Shown: positions 1 to 8,711 of the stretch, in pieces
Layout of the letters: every line of letters starts with the position of its first letter
Numbering within the stretch: position 1 is the stretch's first letter
Source: WTFY01 sp964614915
Lineage (GTDB): Bacteria; Pseudomonadota; Gammaproteobacteria; UBA4575
NCBI GenBank assembly: GCA_964614915.1
Contig: CAZTNC010000014.1
Span: 1 to 60,621, forward strand
Reading direction: 5' to 3'
Length of the DNA: 60,621 nt
Program-made: the position numbers and the translations under genes
Notes under the pieces: model-generated
The model's database searches: none
Seen by the model: the letters and a program-made list of their open reading frames with translations, nothing else
What the model was told of the DNA's origin: nothing

Positions 1-186
1 AAGTTTTTCGAGGACAGCACTGATATTTTGATGCTTGTATTCAATTGAGCCTTTCGAGCGGCCGATCTGTGCCTGAAGCATCCGATTGTGCACTGCTTTA
101 ACTACTGAATTACCTGTCAGCTCAGCCTGAAGCATGCCTAGGTAGTCGGCAACAGCAGCTTCGATCTGCAGGCCGATCCGAGAGGT
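1..186 (-). CDS. Partial restriction-type protein, N-terminal segment
   Basis: This is an open minus-strand frame that runs off the left edge of the window. Its translation contains EAAVADYLGMLQAEL, then VHNRMLQ, then GRSKGSIEYKHQNISAVLEKL. From memory, this pattern (an 'aaVadYf.ML' helix followed by 'RS.GSIE.KHQNISAVL') is the conserved N-terminal region of a family of restriction-like proteins that often end in DUF3883 or HNH domains. No good start codon or ribosome site is visible. The frame stays open further right, but family similarity stops at about position 186, where a fragment of another gene on the opposite strand begins. The N-terminus may therefore be truncated. The family call rests on recognition, not on a search. 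Confidence 0.5.
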
Positions 187-288
187 CGTACAGCCTATAT
201 CGATGCCTTGAGAGATGCTGACCAAGGCGATTATGGACCTCTCCTGAAATTCGTAGGGTTCTATAAGGACGGGCTGGCACAGAATTGA
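142..288 (+). pseudogene. Fic-family protein, C-terminal fragment
   Basis: A short plus-strand frame with no start ends at a TGA and encodes GRTAYIDALRDADQGDYGPL followed by LKFVGFYKDGLAQN. The 'R.aYI.ALr.AD.GDy.PLL.F' pattern is the usual C-terminal helix of Fic/DOC-type proteins, including the 'mobile mystery protein B' group. The frame is closed by a stop at 139-141, and the catalytic HPFx(D/E)GN motif is absent, so only a 3' remnant survives. It abuts the opposite-strand restriction-like fragment at about 186-193, which looks like a recombination or deletion scar. Confidence 0.4.
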
Positions 289-353
289 AGTTACGCTACG
301 GCTGCCTGTCTCCCAGTATACAATGCCTCTAGAGATGACTGAATGAAAGAGTC

Positions 354-1145
354 GTGAGCGAGGGTCAGGTATGGAGAACCGCTTTACAGTGGCTGATTGT
401 TGCCACTGTACTCGCTGTCATGGCTGGTTCAGCAAATGCTGCAGAACAGCTGATAAAGAAGTCGAAATCCGGCATCTGCCACTGCCCTGGTGGACACTAT
501 TACGCACGCACCTCAAACTATACCGCCTTTGATTCCATCGACGCCTGTCTTGCCAGTGGAGGGCGGCACCCCAAACGTGGACAAGGACAATGCTCCGCAT
601 CGCAGAGGCACGATTCGACCGCCGGCAAAACGCAACCCCAGTCTCACGCCAGCCGGCCGCCATCCAGACTCTATGATCGAGACGAGTTCGGCGGATGGGC
701 AGATGCGGACGGCGACTGTCAGAACACACGCCATGAGCACCTGATCGACCTGTCCAGAGCCCCTGTCCGCTTGTCGAAAAACGGGTGCCGGGTTATCCAG
801 GGGCAGTGGGAAGACCCGTATACCGGTATGACCCACACCCATGCACAAGGCCTGCAAATCGATCACCTCGTTCCGCTTTACTACGCCTGGAGACGGGGCG
901 CGGACCGCTGGGAGCCTGAAAAGCAAAGGCGTTTCATGAACGACCCTGCAAACCTTTTAGTGGTCGAGGCTTTCGTGAACCAGGACAAGGGCGCGAAGGG
1001 GCCTCTTGCGTGGCTTCCACCCGATGCACAGTTTCACTGCGAGTACCTGCTGAGGTTCATGCGCATCACGGCACGGTACGACCTGCACCACACGCCACGT
1101 GAGCAAACGGGCCTGGAACAACTGACTGCCGAAAAATGTGACTGA
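354..1145 (+). CDS. Secreted HNH-family nuclease (GmrSD C-terminal/DUF1524-like)
   Basis: A 263-residue protein begins at a GTG codon. Residues 12-29 form a hydrophobic signal peptide ending ...MAGSANA|A, so export to the periplasm or outside is expected. A short Cys-containing module follows (CHCPGGHYYARTSNYTAFDS, about 42-61). The nuclease part starts near YDRDEFGGW and has the HNH core IDHLVPLYYAW (about 170-180) and the downstream NDPANLLVVEAFVNQDKGAK. The His of IDHLV and the Asn of NDPANLL match the HNH/DUF1524 metal-nuclease pattern. It is probably a small extracellular DNase. No immunity gene is seen next to it. It stands alone between gene debris and the envelope cluster. Confidence 0.75.
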   Translation: MSEGQVWRTALQWLIVATVLAVMAGSANAAEQLIKKSKSGICHCPGGHYYARTSNYTAFDSIDACLASGGRHPKRGQGQCSASQRHDSTAGKTQPQSHASRPPSRLYDRDEFGGWADADGDCQNTRHEHLIDLSRAPVRLSKNGCRVIQGQWEDPYTGMTHTHAQGLQIDHLVPLYYAWRRGADRWEPEKQRRFMNDPANLLVVEAFVNQDKGAKGPLAWLPPDAQFHCEYLLRFMRITARYDLHHTPREQTGLEQLTAEKCD

Positions 1146-1303
1146 AAACCGGCCAGCTACCACAGGCATATACGATCTCCGGTCACAGATTTCTGGCCTT
1201 GGTTTGCCGCATGACGGTCACTGCGGTATCGTTACTGCAACAGGACGGGGGGCAGCATCACACGAGGCCAGGCTGCAACAACCCGAGGGGAGTCTAAGAA
1301 GAA

Positions 1304-3157
1304 ATGCCAGAAAATTCCCTGAAGCGGCGGGCAGCCTTCACTGCAGGGCTGGTACTGGCCTGCCTGCTTCCGCTTCAAGCCACCGCCGTTGAGTTACCGG
1401 GCAGTGCATCTGGCATCACGGGGTATTTCGACACCACGGTCTCGGTTGGGGCCGCGATTCGCACCCAGGGACGAAAAAACAACCTGATCGCCGTATCCAA
1501 TGGCGGCTCGGCCTGGTCCATCAACGAGGATGATGGCAATCTCAACTACGACACGGGCGACTTCGTCTCCGCCAACACCAAGATCACGCATGAACTCGAG
1601 CTCAACCGCGGGAATCTGGGTATTTTCGCGCGCGCCCTGTACTTTTACGACTATGCCATCGCGGATGAGCACACCGACCGCACGCGCCTGTCTCGCAGCG
1701 CCAAAGGTTATGCTGGGTACGATTTCGAGCTGCTGGACGCCTACCTCGATGGCCAGTTCAACCTGGGCGGTGTGCCGCTTTCGATCCGCGCAGGCGACCA
1801 GGTGATCCACTGGGGGGAAAGCGTCTTTATCCGCAACGGCCTCAACTCGATCAATCCCGTGGACAGCTCCAAGCTTCGCGTGGCCGGTGCGGAAATTCGC
1901 GATGTACTCAAACCCATCACGGCTGCCAACCTGCGACTTGGTCTCACTGATAGCCTGTTTGTCGAAAGCTTCTACCAGTTCCGCTCGGCGCACACCGAAC
2001 TCGAGCCGGCAGGCACGTTTTTCTCCACCAGTGATGCGGGCAGTCCGGGAGGCAAAACCGTACATTTCGGATTCGGCGTGCCAGGCGCAGCGGATGACAA
2101 TGACGATGCGCCAGACCCGAGCTGCCCCCTTAGATGCTCCCGGGTACCAAGGGCGAGCGACCGCGACGCGGACGACCATGGCCAGTTTGGCCTTGCGCTG
2201 CGCTACTTCTCTCCGTTCCTGAACGATGCAGAACTGGGTCTCTACTATGCCCGCATCCACAGCCGCCTGCCGCTGGTGTCTGTTCAGGCAGGCCAGCCGC
2301 AAGCCATTTTCACACCCCAGGGTTTTGCCGGGTCCATCCGTTATTTCCGGGAATTTCCGGAAGACATCGACCTCATGGGTGCCAGCATCAACACCGAGAT
2401 CGGTACCAGCGGTTTCGCGTTCCAAGCCGAGATCTCCTATCGCCGGGACCAGCCTTTGCAAATCGATACGACCGAGTTGTTCTACTCCTCGCTCTCACCT
2501 TTACGACTGGTGCAAGTGCCAAACGGTGCCCCTGCGCCACTCGCAGCAGGCCTGCAGCAGCTGCAGCAGGCAGGAGGCCTGCTGAGCCTGAGCCAGACCG
2601 GTGCCCTGGACCCGGGCCAGGAACTACAGGGCTTTCGCCGCAAGGACGTGCTGCAGGGCTCGTTGGCACTCACCAAAGTAGTGGGCCCGATTCCCATGCT
2701 CAGATCAAGCCAGACCGTGTTCCTGGCCGAGGCGGGGTTTACCCGGGTGCAGGGCTTGGAAAAACGCTCAGAACTCCGCTATGAGGCTGCCGGCACATGG
2801 ACCAGCGCCAACCCCCTCTTCACGCAGGCGCGCATACAGCCTGCCACCCAGGAGGGAGGCTTTGCCGATTCGTTCTCCTGGGGGTACCGCGCCTTGCTGC
2901 GCATGACCTACAACAATGCAGTGGGTCCGGTCAGTCTCTCGCCGCAGATTGCCTTCTCGCATGACGTGAACGGGACGGCGCCGACACCCATCGGCAATTT
3001 CATCGAAGACCGGAAAACGGTCACGCTATCGATCAATGCAGGTTACCTGCATTCCTGGCGCGCAGGCCTGTCCTACACCAACTCGTTCGGAGGGGGTGCA
3101 GCCAACCTGCTGAACGATCGTGACTTCCTCGCGTTCACAATGAACTATTCCTTTTGA
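1304..3157 (+). CDS. DUF1302 family outer-membrane beta-barrel-like protein
   Basis: A 617-residue protein with a signal peptide (residues 1-28, cleavage near LQATA|VE). It has many short alternating hydrophobic strands and ends in FLAFTMNYSF; a C-terminal Phe is typical of outer-membrane barrels. Recognisable DUF1302 sequence includes GDQVIHWGESVFIRNGLNSI. The start is ATG after GAGGGGAG. A Gln/Leu-rich patch sits near residue 410. Its stop overlaps the leader of the following DUF1329 gene, and the two families usually occur together, often with an RND pump. I infer that it is the outer-membrane partner of that pump; the substrate is unknown. Confidence 0.8.
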   Translation: MPENSLKRRAAFTAGLVLACLLPLQATAVELPGSASGITGYFDTTVSVGAAIRTQGRKNNLIAVSNGGSAWSINEDDGNLNYDTGDFVSANTKITHELELNRGNLGIFARALYFYDYAIADEHTDRTRLSRSAKGYAGYDFELLDAYLDGQFNLGGVPLSIRAGDQVIHWGESVFIRNGLNSINPVDSSKLRVAGAEIRDVLKPITAANLRLGLTDSLFVESFYQFRSAHTELEPAGTFFSTSDAGSPGGKTVHFGFGVPGAADDNDDAPDPSCPLRCSRVPRASDRDADDHGQFGLALRYFSPFLNDAELGLYYARIHSRLPLVSVQAGQPQAIFTPQGFAGSIRYFREFPEDIDLMGASINTEIGTSGFAFQAEISYRRDQPLQIDTTELFYSSLSPLRLVQVPNGAPAPLAAGLQQLQQAGGLLSLSQTGALDPGQELQGFRRKDVLQGSLALTKVVGPIPMLRSSQTVFLAEAGFTRVQGLEKRSELRYEAAGTWTSANPLFTQARIQPATQEGGFADSFSWGYRALLRMTYNNAVGPVSLSPQIAFSHDVNGTAPTPIGNFIEDRKTVTLSINAGYLHSWRAGLSYTNSFGGGAANLLNDRDFLAFTMNYSF

Positions 3158-3180
3158 ACGAGAGGTGGAGAACGGATGAC

Positions 3181-4560
3181 ATGAGATACATAACAGCACG
3201 CCAGAAAAGCCTGCCAGTACTGGTATCGCTGGTACTGCTGGCCTGCACAGGCCTGCCCGTGTCCGCCGAGGTCTCGGCCGAGTCGGCAGCCCGGCTCGGT
3301 TCCGATTTGACCCCGCTGGGTGCCGAGGCTGCAGGCAATGCCGCTGGTACCATCCCACCCTGGCAGGGAGGTATCACCCGGCCACCGAAGGGGTATCAGC
3401 CAGGCATGCATCACCCAGACCCGTTTCCCGAGGACAAACCGCTGTTTGTGATCACCGCCAAGAACGTGCATGAGCATGAGGCTCATCTCTCTCCCGGGCA
3501 AATCGCACTCTTTCACCGTTACCCGGATACATTTCGCATGCCCGTCTATCCGAGCCGGCGCACGGCATCCTTGCCGCAACGAATCTACGAGCGTACCGTT
3601 GCCAATGCCACCACAGCCACCTTGACCGAGCAGGGCAACGGCGTGCTGAATGCTGCCGAAGGCATTCCGTTTCCGATTCCGCAAAACGGGCTGGAAGCGG
3701 TCTGGAATCACCTGCTTCGCTACCGCGGCACGACCATGAGCACGGCGTCCGGCCAGGCGATTCCCACGGCGGACGGGGCATATGTCATGGTGCGCCTCAA
3801 GGAGGACATCCTCTGGCCTTATCACCAGCCGGGAGCCACCGTCTCGACCATTGACAACAAGCTTGCCTACTTCCGCCAGGAGGTCCTGTCGCCGCCCCGG
3901 CTGGCCGGGCAGCTGCTGCTGGTCTATGAAACCCTCAACCAGGCTGCCGAGCCACGCAAGGCCTGGTCCTACAATCCAGGACAGCGCAGGGTCCGCCGGG
4001 CACCCAACGTCGGTTACGACAATCCAGGCACAGCCTCGGACGGGCAGCGCACCAATGACCAGTCCGATATTTTCAACGGTGCACCGGACCGTTATGACTG
4101 GACGCTGGTGGGCAAGAAAGAACTCTATATCCCGTACAACAGCTACCGGCTGCACAGCGACCAGAACCGTTTCGATGATATCCTCCAGCCTGGGCATCTC
4201 AACCCGGACCTGACACGTTACGAACTGCACCGCGTATGGGTGGTCGAGGCGCGGTTGAAAAAGGGCATGCGGCATATCTATGCGCGGCGCACCTTTTTCC
4301 TGGATGAGGACAGCTGGCAAATCGCCATCGCGGACCAGTACGACGGGCGTGGTGAAATCTGGCGGGTCAGCGAGGCACACACGCTCAACTACTACGAGGT
4401 GCCCCTTACCTGGGCCACGGCCACGGCGGTGTACGACCTACAGAACGGGCGCTACCTTGTCCAGGGACTGAGCAACGAATTCGAACCTGGCCGGTTTGAC
4501 CACACGCTGGCACGCAGCCTGTTCACCCCCGAAGCATTACGCCAGCACGGCCGTCGCTAG
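3181..4560 (+). CDS. DUF1329 family periplasmic protein
   Basis: A 459-residue protein with a signal peptide (MRYITARQKSLPVLVSLVLL, ending near VSA|EV). I chose ATG 3181 because GAGGTGGAG precedes it; an in-frame TTG at 3154 overlaps the previous stop and is less likely. Family landmarks are LGSDLTPLGAEAAGNAAGTI near the mature N-terminus, YNPGQRRVRRAPNVGYDNPG and, near the C-terminus, DSWQIAIADQYDGRGEIWRV. DUF1329 proteins have a LolA/LolB-like fold, a shape used to carry lipid across the periplasm. Its position between the barrel protein and the RND pump fits a periplasmic carrier role, which remains inference. Confidence 0.8.
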   Translation: MRYITARQKSLPVLVSLVLLACTGLPVSAEVSAESAARLGSDLTPLGAEAAGNAAGTIPPWQGGITRPPKGYQPGMHHPDPFPEDKPLFVITAKNVHEHEAHLSPGQIALFHRYPDTFRMPVYPSRRTASLPQRIYERTVANATTATLTEQGNGVLNAAEGIPFPIPQNGLEAVWNHLLRYRGTTMSTASGQAIPTADGAYVMVRLKEDILWPYHQPGATVSTIDNKLAYFRQEVLSPPRLAGQLLLVYETLNQAAEPRKAWSYNPGQRRVRRAPNVGYDNPGTASDGQRTNDQSDIFNGAPDRYDWTLVGKKELYIPYNSYRLHSDQNRFDDILQPGHLNPDLTRYELHRVWVVEARLKKGMRHIYARRTFFLDEDSWQIAIADQYDGRGEIWRVSEAHTLNYYEVPLTWATATAVYDLQNGRYLVQGLSNEFEPGRFDHTLARSLFTPEALRQHGRR

Positions 4561-4581
4561 ACAAAAAAGGACCACCCCTCG

Positions 4582-5556
4582 GTGCGGCACCCGCTGGCGC
4601 TTGCCCTGCTTCTGATTTCGGCTGCAACGGCTTCCTCCCTCCCCCGCGCAGAACCCCTGGACGAAAGAGCACCTATCCTGGCCTGTCCGGCTTGCGGCCA
4701 GATCAATGCGGCTGCCCGGACCCAGGATGGGATTCTCGCCGTTGGTACACGGGGCCTGATCGTGCACAGGACATTATCCGGTGACCAATGGCAACAGATA
4801 CGGGGGCCGGTACGCCGTATGTTGACTGCAGTCACCGGAACCCGTGAGGGACACCTTGTCGCTGTCGGACACGATGCCCTGATCCTCTCAAGTCCTACTG
4901 CCGGAACAGGCTGGACTGTGGTCCATGCGGACCCGGAGCTGGATACACCCCTGTTTGACCTGTGGATCGGCCAGGACGGAAGAGGCCTGGCAGTTGGCGC
5001 CTACGGGCTGGCATTGCTCACGACGGACTATGGCCGCAGTTGGTCGCGCCATGAAATCGACGCGCAGGAAGCCCATTTCTATGCCATCGATGAGGCCGCG
5101 GACGGGAGCCTTTTTGTCTGCGGTGAATTCGGGACGATGCTGAAATCGCACAACCGGGGGGAGGACTGGGCCCGGCTGGATGTCGGCTGGGACGGTACAT
5201 TTTTTGGATGCCAGTCAGGGCCTGCGAATCGGGTGCTGGCCTACGGGCTAGAAGGGGTTCTGCGGGAAAGTCTGGACGGAGGCAAATCATGGCAACAGCT
5301 TGAAACCGGCATCTCGACATCCCTCTACGATGCAGCTTTCCTGCCAGACAATCGTACAATCATTGCCGGTGCAGATGGCATTGTGCTGCTGGAAACCCCG
5401 ACTGGGAAATTTGAACGCATCTCCCGTACTCACAGCGAGTCAATCCTGGAGATCCTGGTGACCTCCCCCGATACCGTGCTCCTGTTCGGTGAAGGAGGAA
5501 TCCAGCTGCTGGACCTGTCAGACAACCTCCCCGCCGAAAAAGGTCGCGGGCAATAA
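4582..5556 (+). CDS. YCF48/BNR-repeat periplasmic protein
   Basis: A 324-residue protein begins at GTG, 21 bp after the DUF1329 stop. Residues 1-23 form a signal peptide (LALALLLISAATASS). The rest is a repeated beta-propeller pattern: AVGTRGLIVH, AVGHDALILSS, AVGAYGLALLTTDYGRSW, CGEFGTMLKSHNRGEDW and YGLEGVLRESLDGGKSW. This 'vG..G.il.s.DgG.sW' unit is typical of YCF48/HCF136-like propellers. In clusters with DUF1302, DUF1329 and an RND pump such proteins are common but poorly understood. A scaffold or assembly role for the transporter is plausible. Confidence 0.8.
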   Translation: MRHPLALALLLISAATASSLPRAEPLDERAPILACPACGQINAAARTQDGILAVGTRGLIVHRTLSGDQWQQIRGPVRRMLTAVTGTREGHLVAVGHDALILSSPTAGTGWTVVHADPELDTPLFDLWIGQDGRGLAVGAYGLALLTTDYGRSWSRHEIDAQEAHFYAIDEAADGSLFVCGEFGTMLKSHNRGEDWARLDVGWDGTFFGCQSGPANRVLAYGLEGVLRESLDGGKSWQQLETGISTSLYDAAFLPDNRTIIAGADGIVLLETPTGKFERISRTHSESILEILVTSPDTVLLFGEGGIQLLDLSDNLPAEKGRGQ

Positions 5557-5574
5557 CGGACCGGCAGACCGACC

Positions 5575-7908
5575 GTGGCAAGGGACCGCTGGCTAAAGCT
5601 GTTTGAAGCGGTGCTCTTTCACCATCGGCCACTGGTGGTCGCCACCTTCCTGGTGGTCAGTCTCGCACTGCTGCTGTCAGCTGCACGCCTCGAAATCGAC
5701 GCCGGGTTCGAGAAACACCTGCCCACGAATCATCCTTTCATGCAGGTCTTCGAGAAACATCAGGCTGAGTTTGGAGGAGCCAATCGCCTGTTAATCGCCG
5801 TGCGTGCGCGCTCCGGGAACATTTATTCGGCACCGTTTCTGGAAACCTTAAGATCCGTGACCGATGCCGTATTTTTTCTGCCTGGTGTCAACAAGGCCTC
5901 GGTTCGTTCGCTGTTCACACCCAATGTTCGTTTTGTAGAAGTCGTTCGCGGCGGGTTTGCAGGCGGCAATGTAGTACCACCTGATTACCAGGGCACGGCA
6001 GCCGACGTGAGACAAGTTCAGATCAACGTGCAAAAAGCAGGGATCATCGGGCGGCTGGTCGCCAACGACCTGTCTGCGGCCATGGTGAGTGCAGAACTGG
6101 TGGAGATCGATCCGCGTACCGGTGAACGGCTTGACTACATCGAAGTTTCCCATCTTCTTGAGGAACTGCGCGCCCGTTACTCGGGACCCGAGACTGATAT
6201 CCACATCATCGGCTTTGCCAAGATGGTCGGCGATATCGCTGACCACGCTGGCACGGTGTTGCTGTTTTTCGCAATCGCTCTTGTGCTGTCCCTGGCTCCC
6301 GTGTACTTCTTCACCCGCTCGATCGTATACACGGGGTTGCTGATGCTGTGCTCGATCGTGGCCGTGATCTGGACACTGGGCCTGCTTTCACTGTTTGGGT
6401 TCAGCATTGACCCGATTTCCATCCTGGTCCCTTTCCTGGTACTGGCCATCGGCATTTCACATGGTGTCCAGATGTCAGCGGCCGCAGGCGCTGCGATCCG
6501 CAGTGGAGCCGATGCCCACGAGGCCGCCCGCACCGCCTTTCGCCGGCTGATCCTTCCGGGAACGGTGGCACTGGCCAGCGATGGGGCCGGTTTTCTGACG
6601 ATGCTGATCATCGACGTCCAGATCATCCGTGATCTCGCCCTCACCATGAGCATCGGCGTAGCGGCGATCCTGCTAACGAACCTCCTGTTCCTGCCGGTGC
6701 TGATGTCCTATGCCCGCCCCGGCCCTAGATACCAGGAACGCCTGGTGCGCGCGGCACGGAGCAGCGCTCCAGTGTGGGAACGACTGGCGCAACTGGCCGC
6801 CTGGCCCTATGCCGCAGGGACCCTGCTGTTGGCATCGATCCTGCTCGCCATTGGCGCCCAGGGTGCGCGCCATTATGCGATTGGCGACGTACACGAGGGT
6901 GTACCCGAGTTACGTGCCGAATCCCGCTACAACCGCGACAGTGAGGTCATTACACGGCTTTTCGCCGTAGGCGTGGATATCCTTACGATCATCGTGGAGA
7001 CTCGTCCAGACGCCTGCATCAATTTCGACGTACTTGACCGCATCGATGATTTTGCAACGCGCATGGACCAGGTTCCGGGTGTGCAGTCTTCCCTGTCCCT
7101 GCCGAAAGTGGCACGCAAGATCAATGCAGGCTACAACGAGGGGCACCCAAAATGGCGTACGCTGCCGAGGACAAGCGCCACGCTGGTACAGTCCACCGGG
7201 CCGATCGAAACGGGCTCCGGTCTGCTCAATGCCGACTGCTCCGTGATGCCGGTATTGATTTTTACCACGGATCACCGGGCCGGGACCATTGATCGTGTGG
7301 TGGCCGAAGTCAACGCATTTACCAAGGCACATGACGACGAGCACTTGCGTTTTCGCCTGGCCACCGGAAACCTTGGGGTGATGGCGGCTACCAACGATTT
7401 GGTCCGGGATGCCGAGGTCGAAATGATGGTATGGATCTATTGTGCCGTGCTCACTCTTTGCCTGCTGGCCTTTCGCTCACTGCGCGCCACGCTTTGCGTC
7501 GTGGTGCCGCTTGCCCTGGTGACCACGCTCACATTTGCCCTCATGGCTGTACTCGAAATCGGACTGAAAGTATCCACTCTGCCGGTGGCCGCCCTGGGTG
7601 TGGGGATCGGGGTCGATTACGGAATCTATATCTTTAGTGACCTGAGGCGACGGCTTATCGCCGGTGCCGCACTGGTGGATGCTTTTAGGGGGACCCTGGC
7701 GGTGACCGGTAGTGCGGTCCTGGTCACCGGGATGACCTTGGCGCTTGGTGTTGTCACCTGGATTTTCTCAGGCCTGCAATTCCAGGCGGACATGGGCCTG
7801 TTACTGACCTTCATGTTTCTTGCGAACATGTCCGGGGCCGTGCTGCTTGCCCCTGCCCTCGCCTGGCTATTCTACGGGTTGCCGGGGCGAGTTTCTCAAA
7901 GGAAGTGA
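5575..7908 (+). CDS. RND/MMPL-type transporter permease
   Basis: A 777-residue inner-membrane protein begins at GTG, 18 bp after the propeller gene. It has the duplicated RND layout: TM1 at about 20-38, a periplasmic domain at about 40-225, TM2-6 at about 228-385, TM7 near 405-425, a second periplasmic domain, and TM8-12 at about 610-770. The lipid-exporter (MMPL/HpnN-like) signature GVGIGVDYGIYIFSDLRRRL lies in the C-terminal half, and GISHGVQMSAAAGAA in the N-terminal half. No membrane-fusion protein or TolC is adjacent, unlike drug-efflux RND operons. The three upstream genes presumably supply the periplasmic and outer-membrane partners. The likely cargo is hydrophobic. Confidence 0.85.
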   Translation: MARDRWLKLFEAVLFHHRPLVVATFLVVSLALLLSAARLEIDAGFEKHLPTNHPFMQVFEKHQAEFGGANRLLIAVRARSGNIYSAPFLETLRSVTDAVFFLPGVNKASVRSLFTPNVRFVEVVRGGFAGGNVVPPDYQGTAADVRQVQINVQKAGIIGRLVANDLSAAMVSAELVEIDPRTGERLDYIEVSHLLEELRARYSGPETDIHIIGFAKMVGDIADHAGTVLLFFAIALVLSLAPVYFFTRSIVYTGLLMLCSIVAVIWTLGLLSLFGFSIDPISILVPFLVLAIGISHGVQMSAAAGAAIRSGADAHEAARTAFRRLILPGTVALASDGAGFLTMLIIDVQIIRDLALTMSIGVAAILLTNLLFLPVLMSYARPGPRYQERLVRAARSSAPVWERLAQLAAWPYAAGTLLLASILLAIGAQGARHYAIGDVHEGVPELRAESRYNRDSEVITRLFAVGVDILTIIVETRPDACINFDVLDRIDDFATRMDQVPGVQSSLSLPKVARKINAGYNEGHPKWRTLPRTSATLVQSTGPIETGSGLLNADCSVMPVLIFTTDHRAGTIDRVVAEVNAFTKAHDDEHLRFRLATGNLGVMAATNDLVRDAEVEMMVWIYCAVLTLCLLAFRSLRATLCVVVPLALVTTLTFALMAVLEIGLKVSTLPVAALGVGIGVDYGIYIFSDLRRRLIAGAALVDAFRGTLAVTGSAVLVTGMTLALGVVTWIFSGLQFQADMGLLLTFMFLANMSGAVLLAPALAWLFYGLPGRVSQRK

Positions 7909-7954
7909 TGCCAGTTGACCCCAGAACAGTGTCGCGCGGGCTAGGCCTTGAGCA

Positions 7955-8584
7955 TCAGCGGCAAAAAGGCCAGACCTGGTACCAGGAGTCGCAACGGAAG
8001 TCCATCTCGCAGCGTGCAAGCTGTGATGCATAGCGTTGGGCAGTGTTTCTTACCCGCGCTGCAGTTCGCTGTACCCCCGCCTTTTTCTTCCAGGTGCCAC
8101 GCCGGTACCCCCCTTTCCCTTCATGGTAGGCAAGGTACAGGTTGTAGGCATCGGTACGGGAGATCCCGAGTTCGCGCCATGTTTTGTAGTTGTACCAACC
8201 AATGAAGTCAAGCGCGTCCTCCATATCCGAGCGACTCTTGAAAAACCTGCCCCGTTCTTCCTGATATTCCCCCCACACCGGGTCCTGAGCCTGAGCATAG
8301 CCCTTGGCCGACGATGCACGCCCAAGCGGAATAAACAAAAACCATTTGTAGGGCGGTCTGGCATCAGACCGGTAGCTTGACTCGTGGCGCACGAACGCCA
8401 TCTGAATGTGTATTGGCGTGCCCCATTCTCTGGCTGAGGCACGCGCATAATCGTACCAGTCAGGATGCTGGTCAAAAACTGCACACAGGTTCGACTGCTT
8501 TGTCGGCGGCGGGGTTGCGCAGGCCGCCACAAACACGGCTACACATGCAACGCAGACTATTTGCTTGGATAATCGGACCATCAT
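7955..8584 (-). CDS. Lipoprotein with SLT-type transglycosylase domain
   Basis: A 209-residue protein. The N-terminus is a lipoprotein signal with lipobox VAAC (Cys22), so it should be lipid-anchored. The rest resembles lysozyme-like SLT domains: FVRHESSYRSDARPPYKW supplies the candidate catalytic Glu in HES, SSAKGYAQAQDPVWGEYQ matches the 'GyaQ' motif, and YNLYLAYHEGKGGYRRGTW matches the 'lAYheG' motif. It probably cleaves peptidoglycan glycan strands at the envelope. The gene is monocistronic. It converges with the RND gene 47 bp away and lies just downstream of a tRNA on the same strand. Confidence 0.75.
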   Translation of the reverse strand: MMVRLSKQIVCVACVAVFVAACATPPPTKQSNLCAVFDQHPDWYDYARASAREWGTPIHIQMAFVRHESSYRSDARPPYKWFLFIPLGRASSAKGYAQAQDPVWGEYQEERGRFFKSRSDMEDALDFIGWYNYKTWRELGISRTDAYNLYLAYHEGKGGYRRGTWKKKAGVQRTAARVRNTAQRYASQLARCEMDFRCDSWYQVWPFCR

Positions 8585-8609
8585 CGAATATCACGCCAAG
8601 TATCCTTTA

Positions 8610-8683
8610 TGCGCCCGGCAGGACTCGAACCTGCAACCCTCGGCTTAGAAGGCCGATGCTCTATCCGGTTGAGCTACAGGCGC
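8610..8683 (-). tRNA. tRNA-Arg (anticodon TCT)
   Basis: A full cloverleaf folds on the minus strand. The acceptor GCGCCTG pairs with CGGGCGC with one G-U, the D arm is GCTC/GAGC, the anticodon stem TCGGC/GCCGA holds loop CTTCTAA, and the T arm is GCAGG/CCTGC with TTCGAGT. The discriminator base is A and CCA is not encoded. Confidence 0.95.
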
Positions 8684-8711
8684 ACAGTACAAGGCGCCCC
8701 TAGTGTAGCAC

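Noticed and set aside
1394..2461. 355-codon minus-strand frame
   Set aside because: Shadow of the DUF1302 gene; no family pattern and no ribosome site.
3145..4380. 411-codon minus-strand frame
   Set aside because: Shadow of the DUF1329 gene, caused by GC-rich codon use.
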